Shown here: positions 34,501 through 47,361 of the stretch, one piece after another | How the letters are laid out: the number at the start of each line of letters is the position of its first letter | How positions within the stretch are numbered: the stretch's first letter is position 1 | Assembly (NCBI GenBank): GCA_024704765.1 | Contig: JAKMXF010000221.1 | Location: 248,001-312,000 of the forward strand | Reading direction: 5' to 3' | DNA length: 64,000 nt | From: Oopsacas minuta | Taxonomy: Eukaryota; Porifera; Hexactinellida; Lyssacinosida; Leucopsacidae | Translations under genes and position numbers: made by a program | Notes under the pieces: generated by a model | Database searches by the model: none | What the model was told of the DNA's origin: nothing | The model's input: the letters and a program-made list of their open reading frames with translations, nothing else

Positions 34501-37500
34501 TAATCTCCAGTTCAGCAGAAGCTTCCTTTAGCTTAGCACGCTTAGGAGCGACAGATTTCGCGACATGATGATACTTGTGCATAGCTCGTACCCATAAACA
34601 AATGGAGGTACAAGCGTGACTAACTTTCTCGATATTAGCTGGCGTGAATTCAGGATTATCAATATAGGGATTTACCCTTTGAATGACAGTTTCAGGTATG
34701 TTCTCTCTGTCATAGTCGTAGAGAGATTGAAGGAATTTGTCTGGATTAACGAGCAAACTCCTACTGCCATCCCAATAGTCATCGATCTTTATATCAGAGT
34801 TAAATCAATTGATTCCACTTACTTATATTTATCTAACTGACCTTTGAACCTGGCTTATCACCAGCAACTTTCTTGGGTCTTACGCCCTGCATGATACAAA
34901 CAGCCTCCATGACTAGCTTTACTCCACCAGGAGGATTGACAAATGCTCGGATCTCTACAATGTCATTTCTATTGAGAGCCTTCAAGCTTTGTACTGCTGC
35001 GTCTAAAGCAGGAAGAGCTTCGTCCAAATCTCTCTGAGCATCGTTCTTAATAGTCTCACACTCTGTAGCTTTAACTGAAGCACTAGCTTCTTCCTTCTCT
35101 ACGATGGCTTTAGTTTCGTTAGCAACGACTGAGTCTTTCTCGATCTGTACTAGAGTCTCTTCGGTTTCAATCTGCGCTTTTTCAAGCTGCGGTTTCATCT
35201 CCGCTAGCTCCTCTTGGAGTCCTGAGACTATCTCAGCAGTGGCGAGTAGCTTATCTAGACCTGTCTTAGTACGATTCCGTCCGTTAGCTAGTTCAGCCTT
35301 CTTCCCAGAAATAAGATTCTGAAACAACCCCAATAACTCCAAATAGCTAGTAGGTGTCACGTGGTTCTGTCTATTCAGCTCTACCATATACTGTCCTGAC
35401 TTCTGTACAACTGACTGGTGTATGTCTACACACACTTGCACTAATCCATCAGTTGAATCTAAGCTGGAGAATTCAGGCTGATCCTGCAGAAATGTTTGGG
35501 CTACAGATTTCAGTGCTCCATCGGGCCACTCGGAAAACCAGTCAATTGTACAGCAGTTGACGAGACTAGGGAATTTCCTTAGACGGGACCTGAACACTTC
35601 TCCTATCGGACTCATACAGATAACCATGTGGATATTAGCTCGTACTCTCTTTGTGTAAGCTGTAAATAGATTTGATTTTGTAGCCTGTTGGCCTGCATCT
35701 TGTACGACAGGCTTCATAACATCGAATATACGATCTAATTCTTCTGTGTTATATATGTTAGGGACATCTCCTGAACTGAGTACGTTGTTGAGATCTTCTA
35801 AGAAACTCTCACTCTTTATTTGTGTGTCGGAGAATAGGAATACAGAAGCTTTGTTCTCTAGTCCAGCTTTGAGGAGGACTGTTTTAACGTCTTCTCTCCA
35901 TTCCGTTAATCCATAATTCTTACTCAGTTCAATCTGGAAGCAGTCGTACTCAGCCATATGAGAGGCTAGTCTTGTCAGAGACTGTCTCCCTGATCCTCCC
36001 ACCCCCAGGAGAAGGGCGTTCCCCAGAGGCTGTCGAATTATACGAGATATACGACACACATGCTGCATAGCATCACTGAATAACACTAAGTCCATTTTGG
36101 GAGTGTTGACTTGATTATAATCGTCTAAATACTCGTCTAGAATAGCTGACAACTTATCATGATCTTGTATCTCTGTGTATTGCCGGTCTTCTTGGTTAGG
36201 AATCATAAAGTCTCCGTAGAATAATCTGTCAGTATTCAAAATTTCATCTGTTTCTATTTCAAACTCTTTGAAGCACTCTTTCATTCTATCACTGAACCAA
36301 TTTCTGTCTTCATCATTCACCAATCTGTCTTGGAATACACGACAACACTCATGATACCATAATCTAAGCAGGGTGGGGAGAGATAATATACGGTGTGGCT
36401 GCATCATCAGCATTCCCTGGAAAACCTTGCTCAAGTCTCGCAAGTTGAAAGTGTAGTGACTCTTGGCTGGAGTAGGCAAGAGCTCAGAAGTAATCGTTGA
36501 GTACACCGAGACAGTAGCTCTCACTAATTTATCTGTTAGCTCTCTTTTGTCTAGATGTAGCTTCGTGCAAATGTCCAGCCAAGCTCCCAGAATGGAGCAG
36601 AAGATGGTAGACTTAGAGCTGTCTTCAAGCTCAGTGAAAGAAATAAAATTGAAATGTCTGAGTAGTCTGGGAGTAGTAGGGTTCCTGCCTCCACCAGTCG
36701 GACCAATAGCACATATAAAGTTCATATCTACAAGGTTCCTAAATGCCCCTACAGCTTTCCTATCATACCAACCCTTATGGTCCATCCACTGCCTGACCAG
36801 CTCAATCGGGGGCTGAGCTCCGAACTTCTCAAGAGCTGGCATATTCAAGTCATCGATGAAAAAGACGTATCTCTTCCCTAGTAATGCATTAATGCAATTG
36901 ATAGTAATAGGAATATTATAATATCAAGTTTAATTATAATGTTCTTACCTAGAGGAGGACCGAATACTCCTTTCCTCCTCTTATCTAGTTTATTGTCTAT
37001 TATGTCCTGTGTTTGATTAGCACTAGTTTGTGCTGAGAAATTTAATATGTGAGCGAGATATTCCTTCGGCATAGTTCTGAGCAGTTTATCAACTGCACAC
37101 AGTGTCTTGCCAGTTCCAGTTGGTCCCACACACATGACTGTTTTCTTGTTTGTAAGCAATAACTCTATCAGGTAGTTGGAGCGTATTGTGTCTTGTGTAG
37201 GAACAATTATATCTGAATATCTCATGTAAGGATCAATCTAGAAGAAATATTGATTCAAATGTGGGTATAATTTTGATGGAGTATAAATTACCTTATGAGG
37301 CGGTAGGTTATCCATCCAAGTAATCCATTGAATTGTTCCTTTCTTTATCTCTGCTTCCTCTTCTTCGTTCTTCTCCATCACGCTGGCTCCTCCGTCATCT
37401 AATTTGTAATCGTACACTAATCCTTCTTTTGGGAATATTAGGTTGAATCCTTCCTCATTCATTATTCCCCTCACATACTCGTCAAATAAGGCACGTCCGT

Positions 37501-40500
37501 CTTTCTCACAAGTAGCTCCCATTGTCCAGATGAGGGAGAAGATGAACCAGGATTCATACAGGTCTGCTATCATACCCACTTTCTCTTGAATAATAACTCC
37601 TCCTATAGGAAGAATTGTACCTATTAATTATACTGATACACTATACATAATTCGAACAAACCTTCTACAATGATAAATGGCTTGAAAAAGCACTCCAACA
37701 TTTTCAACAGACTAAACACTAAGTTAGCATCTGTAGTAGCAACAATCTCTTTAATCTTTCCTCGGACGAAGTTAACAGTTTTCTGTACGAATTTATCCAA
37801 AAGCTTAGACAGAGCTGGTAAGTATTGATGGAGATGTTTCAGTGTTTTGTCTTTGCTATTCTTTTGTATCCAAGATTTCACGAAGGGAGCTAAACCAATG
37901 AGACTAGGCTCTAAGTATACCATTCCACATCTACTTACGGTTGCTGGGCTAGCTACAGCTAAATCCATAACCTCAAACATGAGAGTCATTTCTTCTGTTA
38001 GTTTTATTATCTCACCACTAGTAAGACATAACTTTTTGTTGTCGTCTAACACTGTATTCATGCTCTCTATCCATAAAGTGTCAACTGGACCATCGAACAC
38101 AAACCACTTTTTGTCAGGTGTGTCTGCAGCTACACCCTGTCTCACCAGGGTACTCAATAGTCCATCTGTCCACTCGTGTGTAAGAGGATCGAATTCCCCA
38201 TAGAGCTGACCCATAGTAATGGATTTGGGGTTCAATACAAATGTGAAGACTTCCTATGAAATTATGTAAATACAACATTTCTCTATAATAATAATAATTT
38301 TATACTAACTTCGTAAGGCTGTCCACTGGATGACATCTGTCCCTTGAGACTAGTGAGAGCAGCCCTGAGTACTTCATAGCACTTAGTCTTAGCAGAAGCA
38401 GTAGGTCCTACCAGCATAAGCCCGTGTCTAACTACTGTAGTCTCGTATAACTGAATACACTTCACAACGAACTCATCTACATCCTGTAGACCTTGTGCTA
38501 TAGAGGATTTCCTAATCTCAGATTCCAGATCTCCATAGTCCACTGCTTCGTCCCTCACGTGAGGAAACAGATCTGATACAATTCCATTGAACAGTTTCAA
38601 GTCATCTCTCAAGAATTTAGGGACATTTGCCTCTCTAATAGCTCTCAGGAGGATCAGTTCTTCGTCCATCTCTGGGTGTTCTCTCTTTAAGTTACCTGCA
38701 GCAGAGATTACAGTCTTCACTGCTCTCATCCCGAAGTCATAATGATCCTACATAAATATTATTCAAATAAAAACACTCGTTAATATTAATTCTATGCAGA
38801 TACTTACCTGTGTACTGAGTTGTTCAGAGGATAATTTGAAGGTTGTTACTATCTTCTTTGATAGAACTTTAGCTCCAGAGAAGCCAAACGAGAAGAGAGA
38901 GATTTGAGCAATTAGACCGTAATCAGGTACCATCATGGCGACCGGTCTGAATAGAGCCTTCAAGTTGTCAGGTAACTCAGTTCTTCCCGCGTAGCCTGGA
39001 TTCATAGTGACAAAAACCGCGCATGACCGTTTGAGTGAGAGTTCTATTCCCTCAAACCAGAACCTATCTAGATTTTGCATTTGTGCTTTTTGTATTGTCG
39101 TTATTTGCTGAGCAACTACAGACAACACTTCTATATCAATTCTGTTAAATTCATCGAAACATGCCCAAGCTCCTGCACTAGCTAGTCCTTTGAAGAATTT
39201 GCCCATAGCCATGAAGTCCAGCTGATCAGAGCAGTTGAACACTACACACTGAATCGCCATTGCTTTCGCGAGATCTTTAGTTGTCTCAGTTTTTCCTGTA
39301 CCTGCTGGTCCAGCTGGAGCTCCCCCAAATCTTAGATGTAGAGCCCCAGTCAGAGTCAGGTAGCATCTACACAAAGGATAATTAACTACAAGTAAACAGT
39401 TGATACTCCATATACCACATACCTGTCTGTAAGTGGGGTTATAACGAGCCTACCGGTGTTACCTAGGTACTCGTATCCGTAGTTAAACATTGCATTGACA
39501 GCTCGCATAATGATGTCATCTTCCCAGTAATAACGCAGCTGAGAGATCCACTCAAATGCACTGACATCTTTGACTCCCTCCCCTCTCATAGTCTCTACCA
39601 CGTCTCTAGCATGTACTTCTATTACAATCAATGCTGACATTATCGACCGTTGCATTCTAGTTAGTTTCCCTCTCACTAATTTCACCAAGTCTTCAAGTTG
39701 AGCAAGCAGCTGATCACAATACGGATCTAGACTACCTTTCTCAAGAGCCTGAGTAACCTCTCTCGTCCAGAAGGTCTGACAACCAGCAATCACTACCTAT
39801 ACACAATATACAATATAACGTCAGTAATACAAGTTATAATATTGTATGCTAACCTGTCCAGGCCAGCTCAGAACCCATTCACAGCGTGGAGTATTAGGGT
39901 AGCATTCTAGTGCCCGTTTGATGCTATCTCTGACTGAGCTCCTCATGACCCTCTCTACCTCCAACATCCAAAACTCTACGTTCCCCTTGGGGTAGAGCGG
40001 TTCACATAGTGGGACCATCTCTCCATCACCTGACCACATCTCAGACATACGGAGGTCTTTTTCAAATGTGAGTCTAGCCACATTCTCGAAACACTTCCTG
40101 AGGTGAGGCTGTACTGCTGTAGGGTCTTTTGTCTGAGATAAAATCTGGAGGAGTTCTTCATCTGATAAGAAATAGAATCGAGGGAAAGCACATCTTTTCG
40201 TCTCCAAATACTCACTCAACCCTTTCTGTACCTAATTAACAGCATTCGTTATAAACTGCTAATATAAGAGATAGAATTAGCAGCTAACCTGCTCTAGTAA
40301 CTTATTGCATTCTCTCAGATTCTCTAGGAGTTTAACGTCAGGACACAATTTGATAACTTTGGGATTCGTTTTAGCAGAATTCATTATTTTACGCCACATC
40401 CTCTCCATAGTCTGATAACGCTTGCTCTCTACGGGTAGCTGCTGGTTGATATCTTCAGAGCTGAAGATAGGCTCCAGATAAAGCCATTGTCTCTGACATA

Positions 40501-43500
40501 ACTGCCAGTCCTCAATAACATCCTGTGTTATACACAGCTTATTCTCCCAGCTAGCTATACGAAGCTCAAACGGCTTCTTGTAAGGGGAGAAGGACATTGA
40601 TTGCGTCATCACTATGTGATCGTCTAACAGCTGTCCAGCATCTTCTCCCGCTCTCATTATATACGTGCCTATAGATTAACATTAGAAGCACTGTATCCTA
40701 TTGTGAAATATTATAGATTTCTTACCAGTAGTTTTGTATGACAAAATATCCAACAGCTGAGGCTCCCATTCCTGTTCCATCTTGTCTAAGGCTTGTTCTA
40801 TTGAGAATTCCTTAGAAGCAATCTCTGCTATCTTAGTTATCTCGTTGATATGGTTCTGAAGTCCCATTTCTAGACATTTTGAGAATGTGAGACTGGGTTT
40901 AGGTTTGATTACGAAGCCGAGCTGGTTGGATAGCTGTTCCCAATGTCTGTTCCTCATTCCTGGATTCCTCAGACTCTGTATAAGGGGTAGGAAAGGTCTG
41001 AACTTTTCAATTTCACCTTTGATCTCTTCGGCTACTTCTAAACATCCCTTGATATCCTAACAAACAAAATAGAGTAATAACAAATCAACAAATGTATAAA
41101 TGATAAATACTAACTTTGAAGGTTTTAGTGCATTTGTGTATAGATTTGAAATATATCATAACTTTCTGCTCAAGCTCTTCAGGGTTAATATCCATGAGAG
41201 AGTTATTCATCCATATATCATGGTTGTTACGCCACTCAGCTGTATTCGACCAGAGATTCTTAAATGGATCAAACTCCCTGAATAATCTTGATAGCTTGTC
41301 GTATTGAGTGACTTGTAAGGCGAACAGTCTTTCTCTGCTCTGGTATAGCTGGGAGTTCTCTTGACACTCTTTAAGAGAGCGTTCAATACGTCGAACCTTA
41401 CAGAAAATTGGTAATATAAATTCAGATATTGAAATAGTGAATAACTATATAGTATAGAGGTTATTACCCTGACTGCAGTATCCTGTGCTTTAGATATATC
41501 CTGATAACAAGAGAAGTTACTAATCTCAGAATCTAGTTCATCTAACTTATCCTCCAGCTTAGTCTGATCAGTTGATAGATTCTTCCTGAAATGTTCATCA
41601 TCTTTATTCAAGGTATCCTCAGCTTGCTCCATTTCCTCTACGAGGCGAGATGGCCATGCTACAACATCCCATCTAGTGTCAAAGTCATCTTGACAGAGAG
41701 TAAAGTAGAACTCTTCTAACAAGTTAAAACCAAGTATTGATTTCTCAATCACGCTTTGTCTCTCCTGAGAATTATAAACATTAAAACTTATCAAATTGAA
41801 CAACACTGAATACAATCAAAAGTAAGGAATATTTACCTGTAGGAGCTCTGGAATGGTAGATAGATATTCTCTCTGTTCCATCAGCTCTTCAGGTGAATTA
41901 GGTCTAGTGTGAATCTTCTGAGAAACTTCTCTAAACTCGTCACAAATCTTCTCACATTGATTACGTAGAGTATCGCAGAGAACTGTTAAGAGACGCCTTA
42001 CAATATTTTTCTTCTTCAAGATTAGCTCTCCACGGATTGTTTCTGTGTTCACATAGAACGGACCAATGATAATGTTAGCTGGAATGCTAGCATCAATAAC
42101 TTCCTTCTCTTTAAGATGTTTATCAATCTCTGTCTTAATCTGCTGAGCAGTCTTCTCCTCTTCCATGAACTCACTGATATACTCGTTAATATCCAGTCTA
42201 TGTAACAGCATATACTGCTCGTATCTAGCTGCATACGCTCTTAGTGATATAAAGCTGTGAGTAATCGCACTGCATATTCTTTCTCTCCGTTTACATACCA
42301 GTGGTTCTCTACTACCAACAGACTCTAATAATGGAGCATTTCCCTTCCAGAACAATCTCTCCATTATACGCTTCTCAAGCTGAGGAATAGCCTGAAGAAA
42401 AATCAATCAAATTAGTTCATAATTAAATAATCAAGTAGTATATGGTTGTACCTGTGTGACATCTATTCCCTTATTGAAACAGCTGACTAGAACTCTTTCA
42501 AAATCAGATAATTCGTTAGAGTATGCTGGTCCTTCATCGTGTAGCTCCAGCTCAATCAGGAAGATTGGTCCCTTGAGGGGTGTGAAGGGAGAGTTGAAGA
42601 TATCGCTGGGCCATGAAAAGTCAGACTCCATACCTTCTAGACTCAATACTGACGTCATCACCATTTCACAGTAAGAATCCAGTGACCATTCAATTAAATA
42701 CCTAACAAATATCCTCACATATAACATACAGTACTAATAGCTATTAGTTAATCTCTCACCTTATAGCATCCTGCATAGAGAATCTAACCACATTCATAAG
42801 TTTCTTCATCTTAGAGACGAGGTAGACATCCCATTGAGACTCTTCTAGGTTATACGCCCCTTTATTGTGTCCTCTCAAACAGCTGAGGATATCTGAGACT
42901 ATCTTATTACTCCATTCTTGCATTAAGTAGGTCTGTATATGAACACATTGTTGTACCTGTTATGAAAGAGATAAGTTAAGTCATTATTCAGTTAATAATG
43001 TATCTCAATGGTGTCAAACCTGTAATTGCTCAAACTCATCAACTTTAAGAGGCTTAGTTGGCGAGGTGTTAAACAACAACATGTCATAAGTCTTATTACA
43101 TTCACGCTTAACACATACATGAGCCTTCACTGCTTCTACTGACGTCATCATAGTGAGGAACATGAATTTCTGAGATTGTGATTTATATGGATAATGTGGT
43201 ACATCAGAGTACTTGCCTGTGTCAGGAGTAGCTAGTTCTTCATCTTTGGGGATACATACGTAAGGAAATGTATTAGGATGCAGATGTACTGTCCTAAAGG
43301 GTTAGAGTAGATTAATGAGTAAATGTTAATTAGATTACTTAAAATCTTACTTGTCAAATATAATCCTATTCATAGCTCTACGGTGATCTAGCTTAGCTTG
43401 TCTCTTCAGTTTATTCAGACATCCCTGTAGCAGATCTTTGTCCTTCAGACCCGGAGTATTGAGTGCCCAACAAGCTATCTTGTCTAAACTCTTGACCTCA

Positions 43501-45146
43501 AGAGTGCAGTCAGCCTCTTTACAAGGCATATAGTCTATGTATAGGTGGTATCTAAATGATGTAGGGTTAATATTCGAATACCGCGAAATTTAACAGTAAA
43601 GGGAGACAACTAACCTTAAATGAGCTTCTGTCAGCCTTCTGTCCTGAATAGCCTGTACTACCCTATTAGCAAACATCTGAGGATCTTCTGCTAAGAATAG
43701 AAGATGTATTCTAGGTATCCAGTAGGTTATGTGATCACCTTTGTCCTCTACTGACGTCACAATTCGTTTCAGTTTCCTTTTCAGTTTAATTGGTTTCCCA
43801 TTCTCAGTTTCTTTATGATTTGTTGTGTTTTCATCTTGAATAGTGATAAATCGTAAAATAATATTTGAAGATTGTTTCAATATTATTAAACAATACCTGA
43901 TAATTCAATAGAAGATCCATTTGTCTCTGTGCTTCCACCGTTTATAGGTTTAGGCTGTACTTCCTGTTTGATGTTATTTGTTTCTTCTAACTTCTCAGAA
44001 CCTGTAGAGCTCTCTTCTCTTTCTCCTTCTTCTGTAGCTGCTTGTATGCCATTCTCCTCAGCTAGGGACTGTGGTATTACTGCTCTCTTCACTAGATACC
44101 TCTTAGTAGCTGGACAATAATCCAGGACACCAACTTCTACCCACTCATAGTAAGGGGGACCTTCCACCTCCGCAGGGTTAGAGTATCCGTCTAGGACAGG
44201 CAGTGGGGACATGAGACTATGTCTAGACGAGGATTGGGAGAGAGGGATCGGGTCTAGAGGAGTCCGAGCACCAGAACGAAGCGATCTAATTATAAATAAA
44301 ATTCGATTAGTATAAGAATAAATCAGGTATTTATACAAACCGTGAGCTTCCAGGTCTAGACATATAGTCTTCATCTTGTGTAAGACTGAGAGGACGTGAA
44401 GATATAGAGGGCGGGTCTATATCAGGGAGTAGAGCTCTACCAGGGATAGGTTTACAAACCAAATCTCCTTGCTTCGAGTTCTCAAGTCCTAATTCCATCC
44501 ACTCTTGGGGAGTACGTGGGTCAAACGATTCGTTATCAAAACACTCCAGAGGTAGGAAGGAAGGAAAGTTCCAGGAGCCAGGTCTGGGCTTGGAGGAGGC
44601 GGTAGCATTCGGTACCAGTCGTTTAGACTCCTCCCCCTGTTCTTCTATCAAGTCTGTGATGTGATGTCTCGCATACTCACGTCTCCTCCTTTCCATCTCA
44701 ACTTTACGAGGAGTCTGTCCACTCAGCACATGGTAAGGTACCTGACATAAGAATGTTAATAATTGATCTATTGGAAGATTAACTCAGATCCTTACCTGCA
44801 CCTTAGGATCCCAAGCCCTCTTCGCATAGTCAGTCTTACCCAGCAGCTCAGTAGAAGGTCCGTACTTCTGTCTGTCCAATAGCATATTGAACTCGTCTGG
44901 AGGAGGAACATTGAAAGTGAGCGGGTTTGGGGTGTGGTGAGGAGAACTCGCCTTCTTTACGAGACTGTCTCCTTTCTTTGCTCTTGCAATCTGCTTCTGA
45001 CTGACAGCAGGCAGTCGTCTATCAGGGTCCGGGTTGATTACGTCAGAGTAGTACCCGCGTTGTTGTGTCATAGCAGTAGGTATAGGGAAAGAGTTGGCGG
45101 AACTTCGGCTCCTGGGGGTCCGGGGGTAGCGCCGATATTGACTCAT
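28557..45146 (-). CDS. DNAH1: Dynein axonemal heavy chain 1 (inner arm), complete
   Basis: A full inner-arm ciliary dynein of about 4,320 residues (human DNAH1 about 4,265). I trace about 34 exons. From the 5' end: 44796-45146, 44341-44741, 43897-44285, 43615-43834, 43351-43551, and so on; the longest is 34842-36877; the last four are 31292-31565, 29153-29598, 28913-29090 and 28557-28838. Introns are 50-80 bp except 29599-31291, which contains kynureninase. Orthology to DNAH1 is clear from the unusual N-terminus ('QRGYYSDV', '[15 protein letters not shown]'), the linker ('[18 protein letters not shown]', '[19 protein letters not shown]') and the end ('[18 protein letters not shown]', '[15 protein letters not shown]'). 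AAA1 has [11 protein letters not shown]3 GPTGTGKT and AAA4 [11 protein letters not shown]2 reads GPTASAKT, with Ala in place of the P-loop Gly before Lys. A few junctions may be off by a base. Confidence 0.94.
29650..31201 (+). CDS. KYNU: Kynureninase, nested in a DNAH1 intron
   Basis: A PLP enzyme of tryptophan breakdown that cleaves kynurenine or 3-hydroxykynurenine to anthranilates and alanine. Exons are 29650-29904, 29961-30661, 30718-30911 and 30960-31201, giving 463 residues (human 465). Conserved blocks include 'GNSLGLQPK', '[12 protein letters not shown]', '[15 protein letters not shown]', the PLP-lysine segment '[14 protein letters not shown]', '[11 protein letters not shown]', 'ALSNPDML' and 'LLTGYLEYL'. 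Two usual cofactor-contact positions differ: the Asp of 'GFDLAH' is Asn ('GFNLAH'), and the Ser of 'SGVxFYTGQ' is Gly ('GGVQYYTGQ'). The His-containing loop before 'GDE' is also replaced. The fold is certain, but normal activity is not. The whole gene lies in one antisense DNAH1 intron, with only 51 bp before its ATG. Confidence 0.92.
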
Positions 45147-45287
45147 AGTCAGTTACAACCAGAACTTGCTAAGAATTCACCAAAAAAGATAAAACAACAG
45201 AAAATGTAATTAGCAAATAAACTAAAATGACAACATTTATAGAATTACAGACAATACCATATTTGGTGATCAAAATAAACACAATTG

Positions 45288-45701
45288 TCACTTGAGTATG
45301 TCTTCTATGTATTTTACAAATGATGGAAAGTGTATCTTGTCTCCAGGTTGATAGAAAGGATTATACATCAGCTGAGCGTAAGATCTATGCAGCTGTTTGA
45401 ATAGAGTCTTCACTTCTTGGTCAATGTTCTGACTCGTGTTCTCTGTCATAACTAATATCTTTATTTTGGAGTTAGTGACGTAACCGTATATCTTATACTG
45501 CTCTGTCGGGTAGAGCTGACCTAGATAGAGTTCTCGCTGATCTACACCAGTACTTCGAACCGTCAGCTTCTCCTCTATGACGTCAAGAGAGGAGTGAGCA
45601 AGAAACATGAGATCGAGTTCTGAAGACTTGTACGCAGTAGATGTCTGCATCAAGAGAGGCGAGTTCTCGTTGGATATAATCGCAATACATACGGGGTTCA
45701 T
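45288..45701 (-). CDS. TRAPPC2L: TRAPP complex subunit 2-like
   Basis: A 137-residue longin-fold subunit of TRAPP complexes, which act as guanine nucleotide exchange factors in ER-Golgi and Golgi traffic. It begins 'MNPVCIAIISNENSPL', close to 'AVCIAVIAKENYPL' of human TRAPPC2L, and has 'HSSLDVIEEKL', 'DQRELYLGQLYPTEQYKIYGYVTNSK' (only its parts are quoted as markers) and 'MYNPFYQPGD'. Length equals the human protein (about 139). Single exon, 142 bp downstream of the DNAH1 start in genome order and 184 bp from KAT8, with which it is head-to-head. Confidence 0.93.
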   Translation of the reverse strand: MNPVCIAIISNENSPLLMQTSTAYKSSELDLMFLAHSSLDVIEEKLTVRSTGVDQRELYLGQLYPTEQYKIYGYVTNSKIKILVMTENTSQNIDQEVKTLFKQLHRSYAQLMYNPFYQPGDKIHFPSFVKYIEDILK

Positions 45702-45885
45702 GGCAAGATGCTAATTTCAAGCATAAATCGCTGTAAATAGGAAAATATTCGTACGTACTATGAATTAGTAAGAAATTGAAAGTATTGAGAATCCAATTTA
45801 GTTTTGTAAATACAGAGCAGAGGTGATTATCTATTCTGCATTTGTAATTATTTGTTGAATATGTATATCCAGTACAGTTATTAGC

Positions 45886-47199
45886 ATGAGTGAATGCGAG
45901 ATGGTTAGCACTTCAGCTCCAGCTGTCTCGTCTATCCAACCCAGCTCCTCTCAAGAAAAGAAAGAGAGCTCTGCCATAACTCTAGGCTCCATGTACTGGA
46001 TACAGCGTAAAGAGGAAGAATGGTGTCTAGGAGAGGTAATAGAGAGTAGAATACATCCTGATACTCTGAAGCAAGAATACTATGTACACTATAAGGACTT
46101 TGATAGACGGCTAGATGAATGGGTGATGGTCGATAGAGTGGATACAGCAAGAAACCCAGTAGAAGTAGTCATGACTGTAACGCCATCAACCCCTGAAGCC
46201 AACACACATCCAGAGAGGAAAATGACTCGCACACTAAAGAGGAAGCATGAAGAATCTAACAATCTTCAACCCATACTTATGGAACGAAGCGGTGATGATT
46301 CTAATGCTTTAGCTCTTGAAAAGGAACATGAGAATATTACAAAAGTAAAATACATAGACAAGGTTGTGTTCGGTAAGTATGAAATAGATGTTTGGTACTA
46401 CAGCCCTTATCCAGAGGAGTACAGCAAATTGAATAGACTATTTATCTGTCAGTATTGTCTCAAGTACATGCGTTACGAGAGGTCTCTACGGGAACACAGC
46501 ATCTCGTGTGAACATAGACAACCTCCCGGACAAGAAATATATAGAAAAGGACCTGTATCTGTGTTTGAAGCTGATGGTTTACATCATAAGCTGTATTGCC
46601 AATGCTTGTGTTTGTTAGCAAAGTTATTTCTAGACCACAAGACCCTATTCTTTGATGTTGAACCATTTCTGTTCTATCTACTGACAGAGGTAGATAAAGA
46701 AGGGTGTCATTTGGTTGGTTATTTCTCTAAAGAAAAGGAGAGTCCAGAGGGGAACAACATAGCATGTCTCCTTGTGTTACCACCATACCAACGTAAGGGG
46801 TATGGTAAGTTCCTGATTTCTCTGAGTTATGAGTTGAGTAAATTGGAGAATGTAGCAGGCTCTCCTGAGAAGCCACTATCTGACCTAGGTAAGCTGACCT
46901 ATCGCTCTTATTGGTCCTGGGTACTGCTTAATATTCTGAAAGAAGCAAGAGGAGTACTCACAATTCGAGAACTCAGTGACACAACAGCTGTCACACAAGA
47001 AGATATTATCAGTACTCTACAGTCTCTCAATATTGTCAAATACTGGAAAGGACAGCATGTGATATGTGTAACACCAAAACAGGTTGAAGAGATTATCCGT
47101 TCCTCTCAATACAAACCTCCCCTGCTTGTAGTAGACCCTGATTCTCTGAGATGGCAATCTACTCCCACCAAGAAGGTTAAGACTCCTCGAAAAACTTAG
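45886..47199 (+). CDS. KAT8: KAT8 / MOF, MYST-family histone H4 lysine-16 acetyltransferase
   Basis: A 437-residue single-exon MYST acetyltransferase, the catalytic subunit of the MSL and NSL complexes. A chromo-barrel domain (about 31-90) carries '[16 protein letters not shown]'. It is followed by '[12 protein letters not shown]', the C2HC zinc finger ('[21 protein letters not shown]') and the acetyltransferase core. The core has the autoacetylated lysine segment '[20 protein letters not shown]', the acetyl-CoA loop '[13 protein letters not shown]' and the catalytic Glu in '[11 protein letters not shown]'. The order and '[17 protein letters not shown]' identify KAT8 rather than KAT5. All catalytic residues are intact. 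KANSL3, a partner in the NSL complex, lies 1.7 kb downstream. Confidence 0.94.
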   Translation: MSECEMVSTSAPAVSSIQPSSSQEKKESSAITLGSMYWIQRKEEEWCLGEVIESRIHPDTLKQEYYVHYKDFDRRLDEWVMVDRVDTARNPVEVVMTVTPSTPEANTHPERKMTRTLKRKHEESNNLQPILMERSGDDSNALALEKEHENITKVKYIDKVVFGKYEIDVWYYSPYPEEYSKLNRLFICQYCLKYMRYERSLREHSISCEHRQPPGQEIYRKGPVSVFEADGLHHKLYCQCLCLLAKLFLDHKTLFFDVEPFLFYLLTEVDKEGCHLVGYFSKEKESPEGNNIACLLVLPPYQRKGYGKFLISLSYELSKLENVAGSPEKPLSDLGKLTYRSYWSWVLLNILKEARGVLTIRELSDTTAVTQEDIISTLQSLNIVKYWKGQHVICVTPKQVEEIIRSSQYKPPLLVVDPDSLRWQSTPTKKVKTPRKT

Positions 47200-47361
47200 T
47201 TTGTTTGATTTAACAATTAATTATATCTTTATTGCAATTTAAGTTATGTCCTTATTTATAATTTACACATTCTATATTTCCTAACACTAAATTACTTTAA
47301 TAAACATGTAAACACCAACATCTTCCATAGGAGTACTCACCATTAAATTACCTAATCGTAA

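Noticed and set aside
42645-43755. Repeated TGACGTCA/C sites resembling CREB elements
   Set aside because: They sit inside DNAH1 coding exons, where they encode residues such as T-S-V; the same octamer also occurs in other exons and introns here, so no regulatory claim is made.
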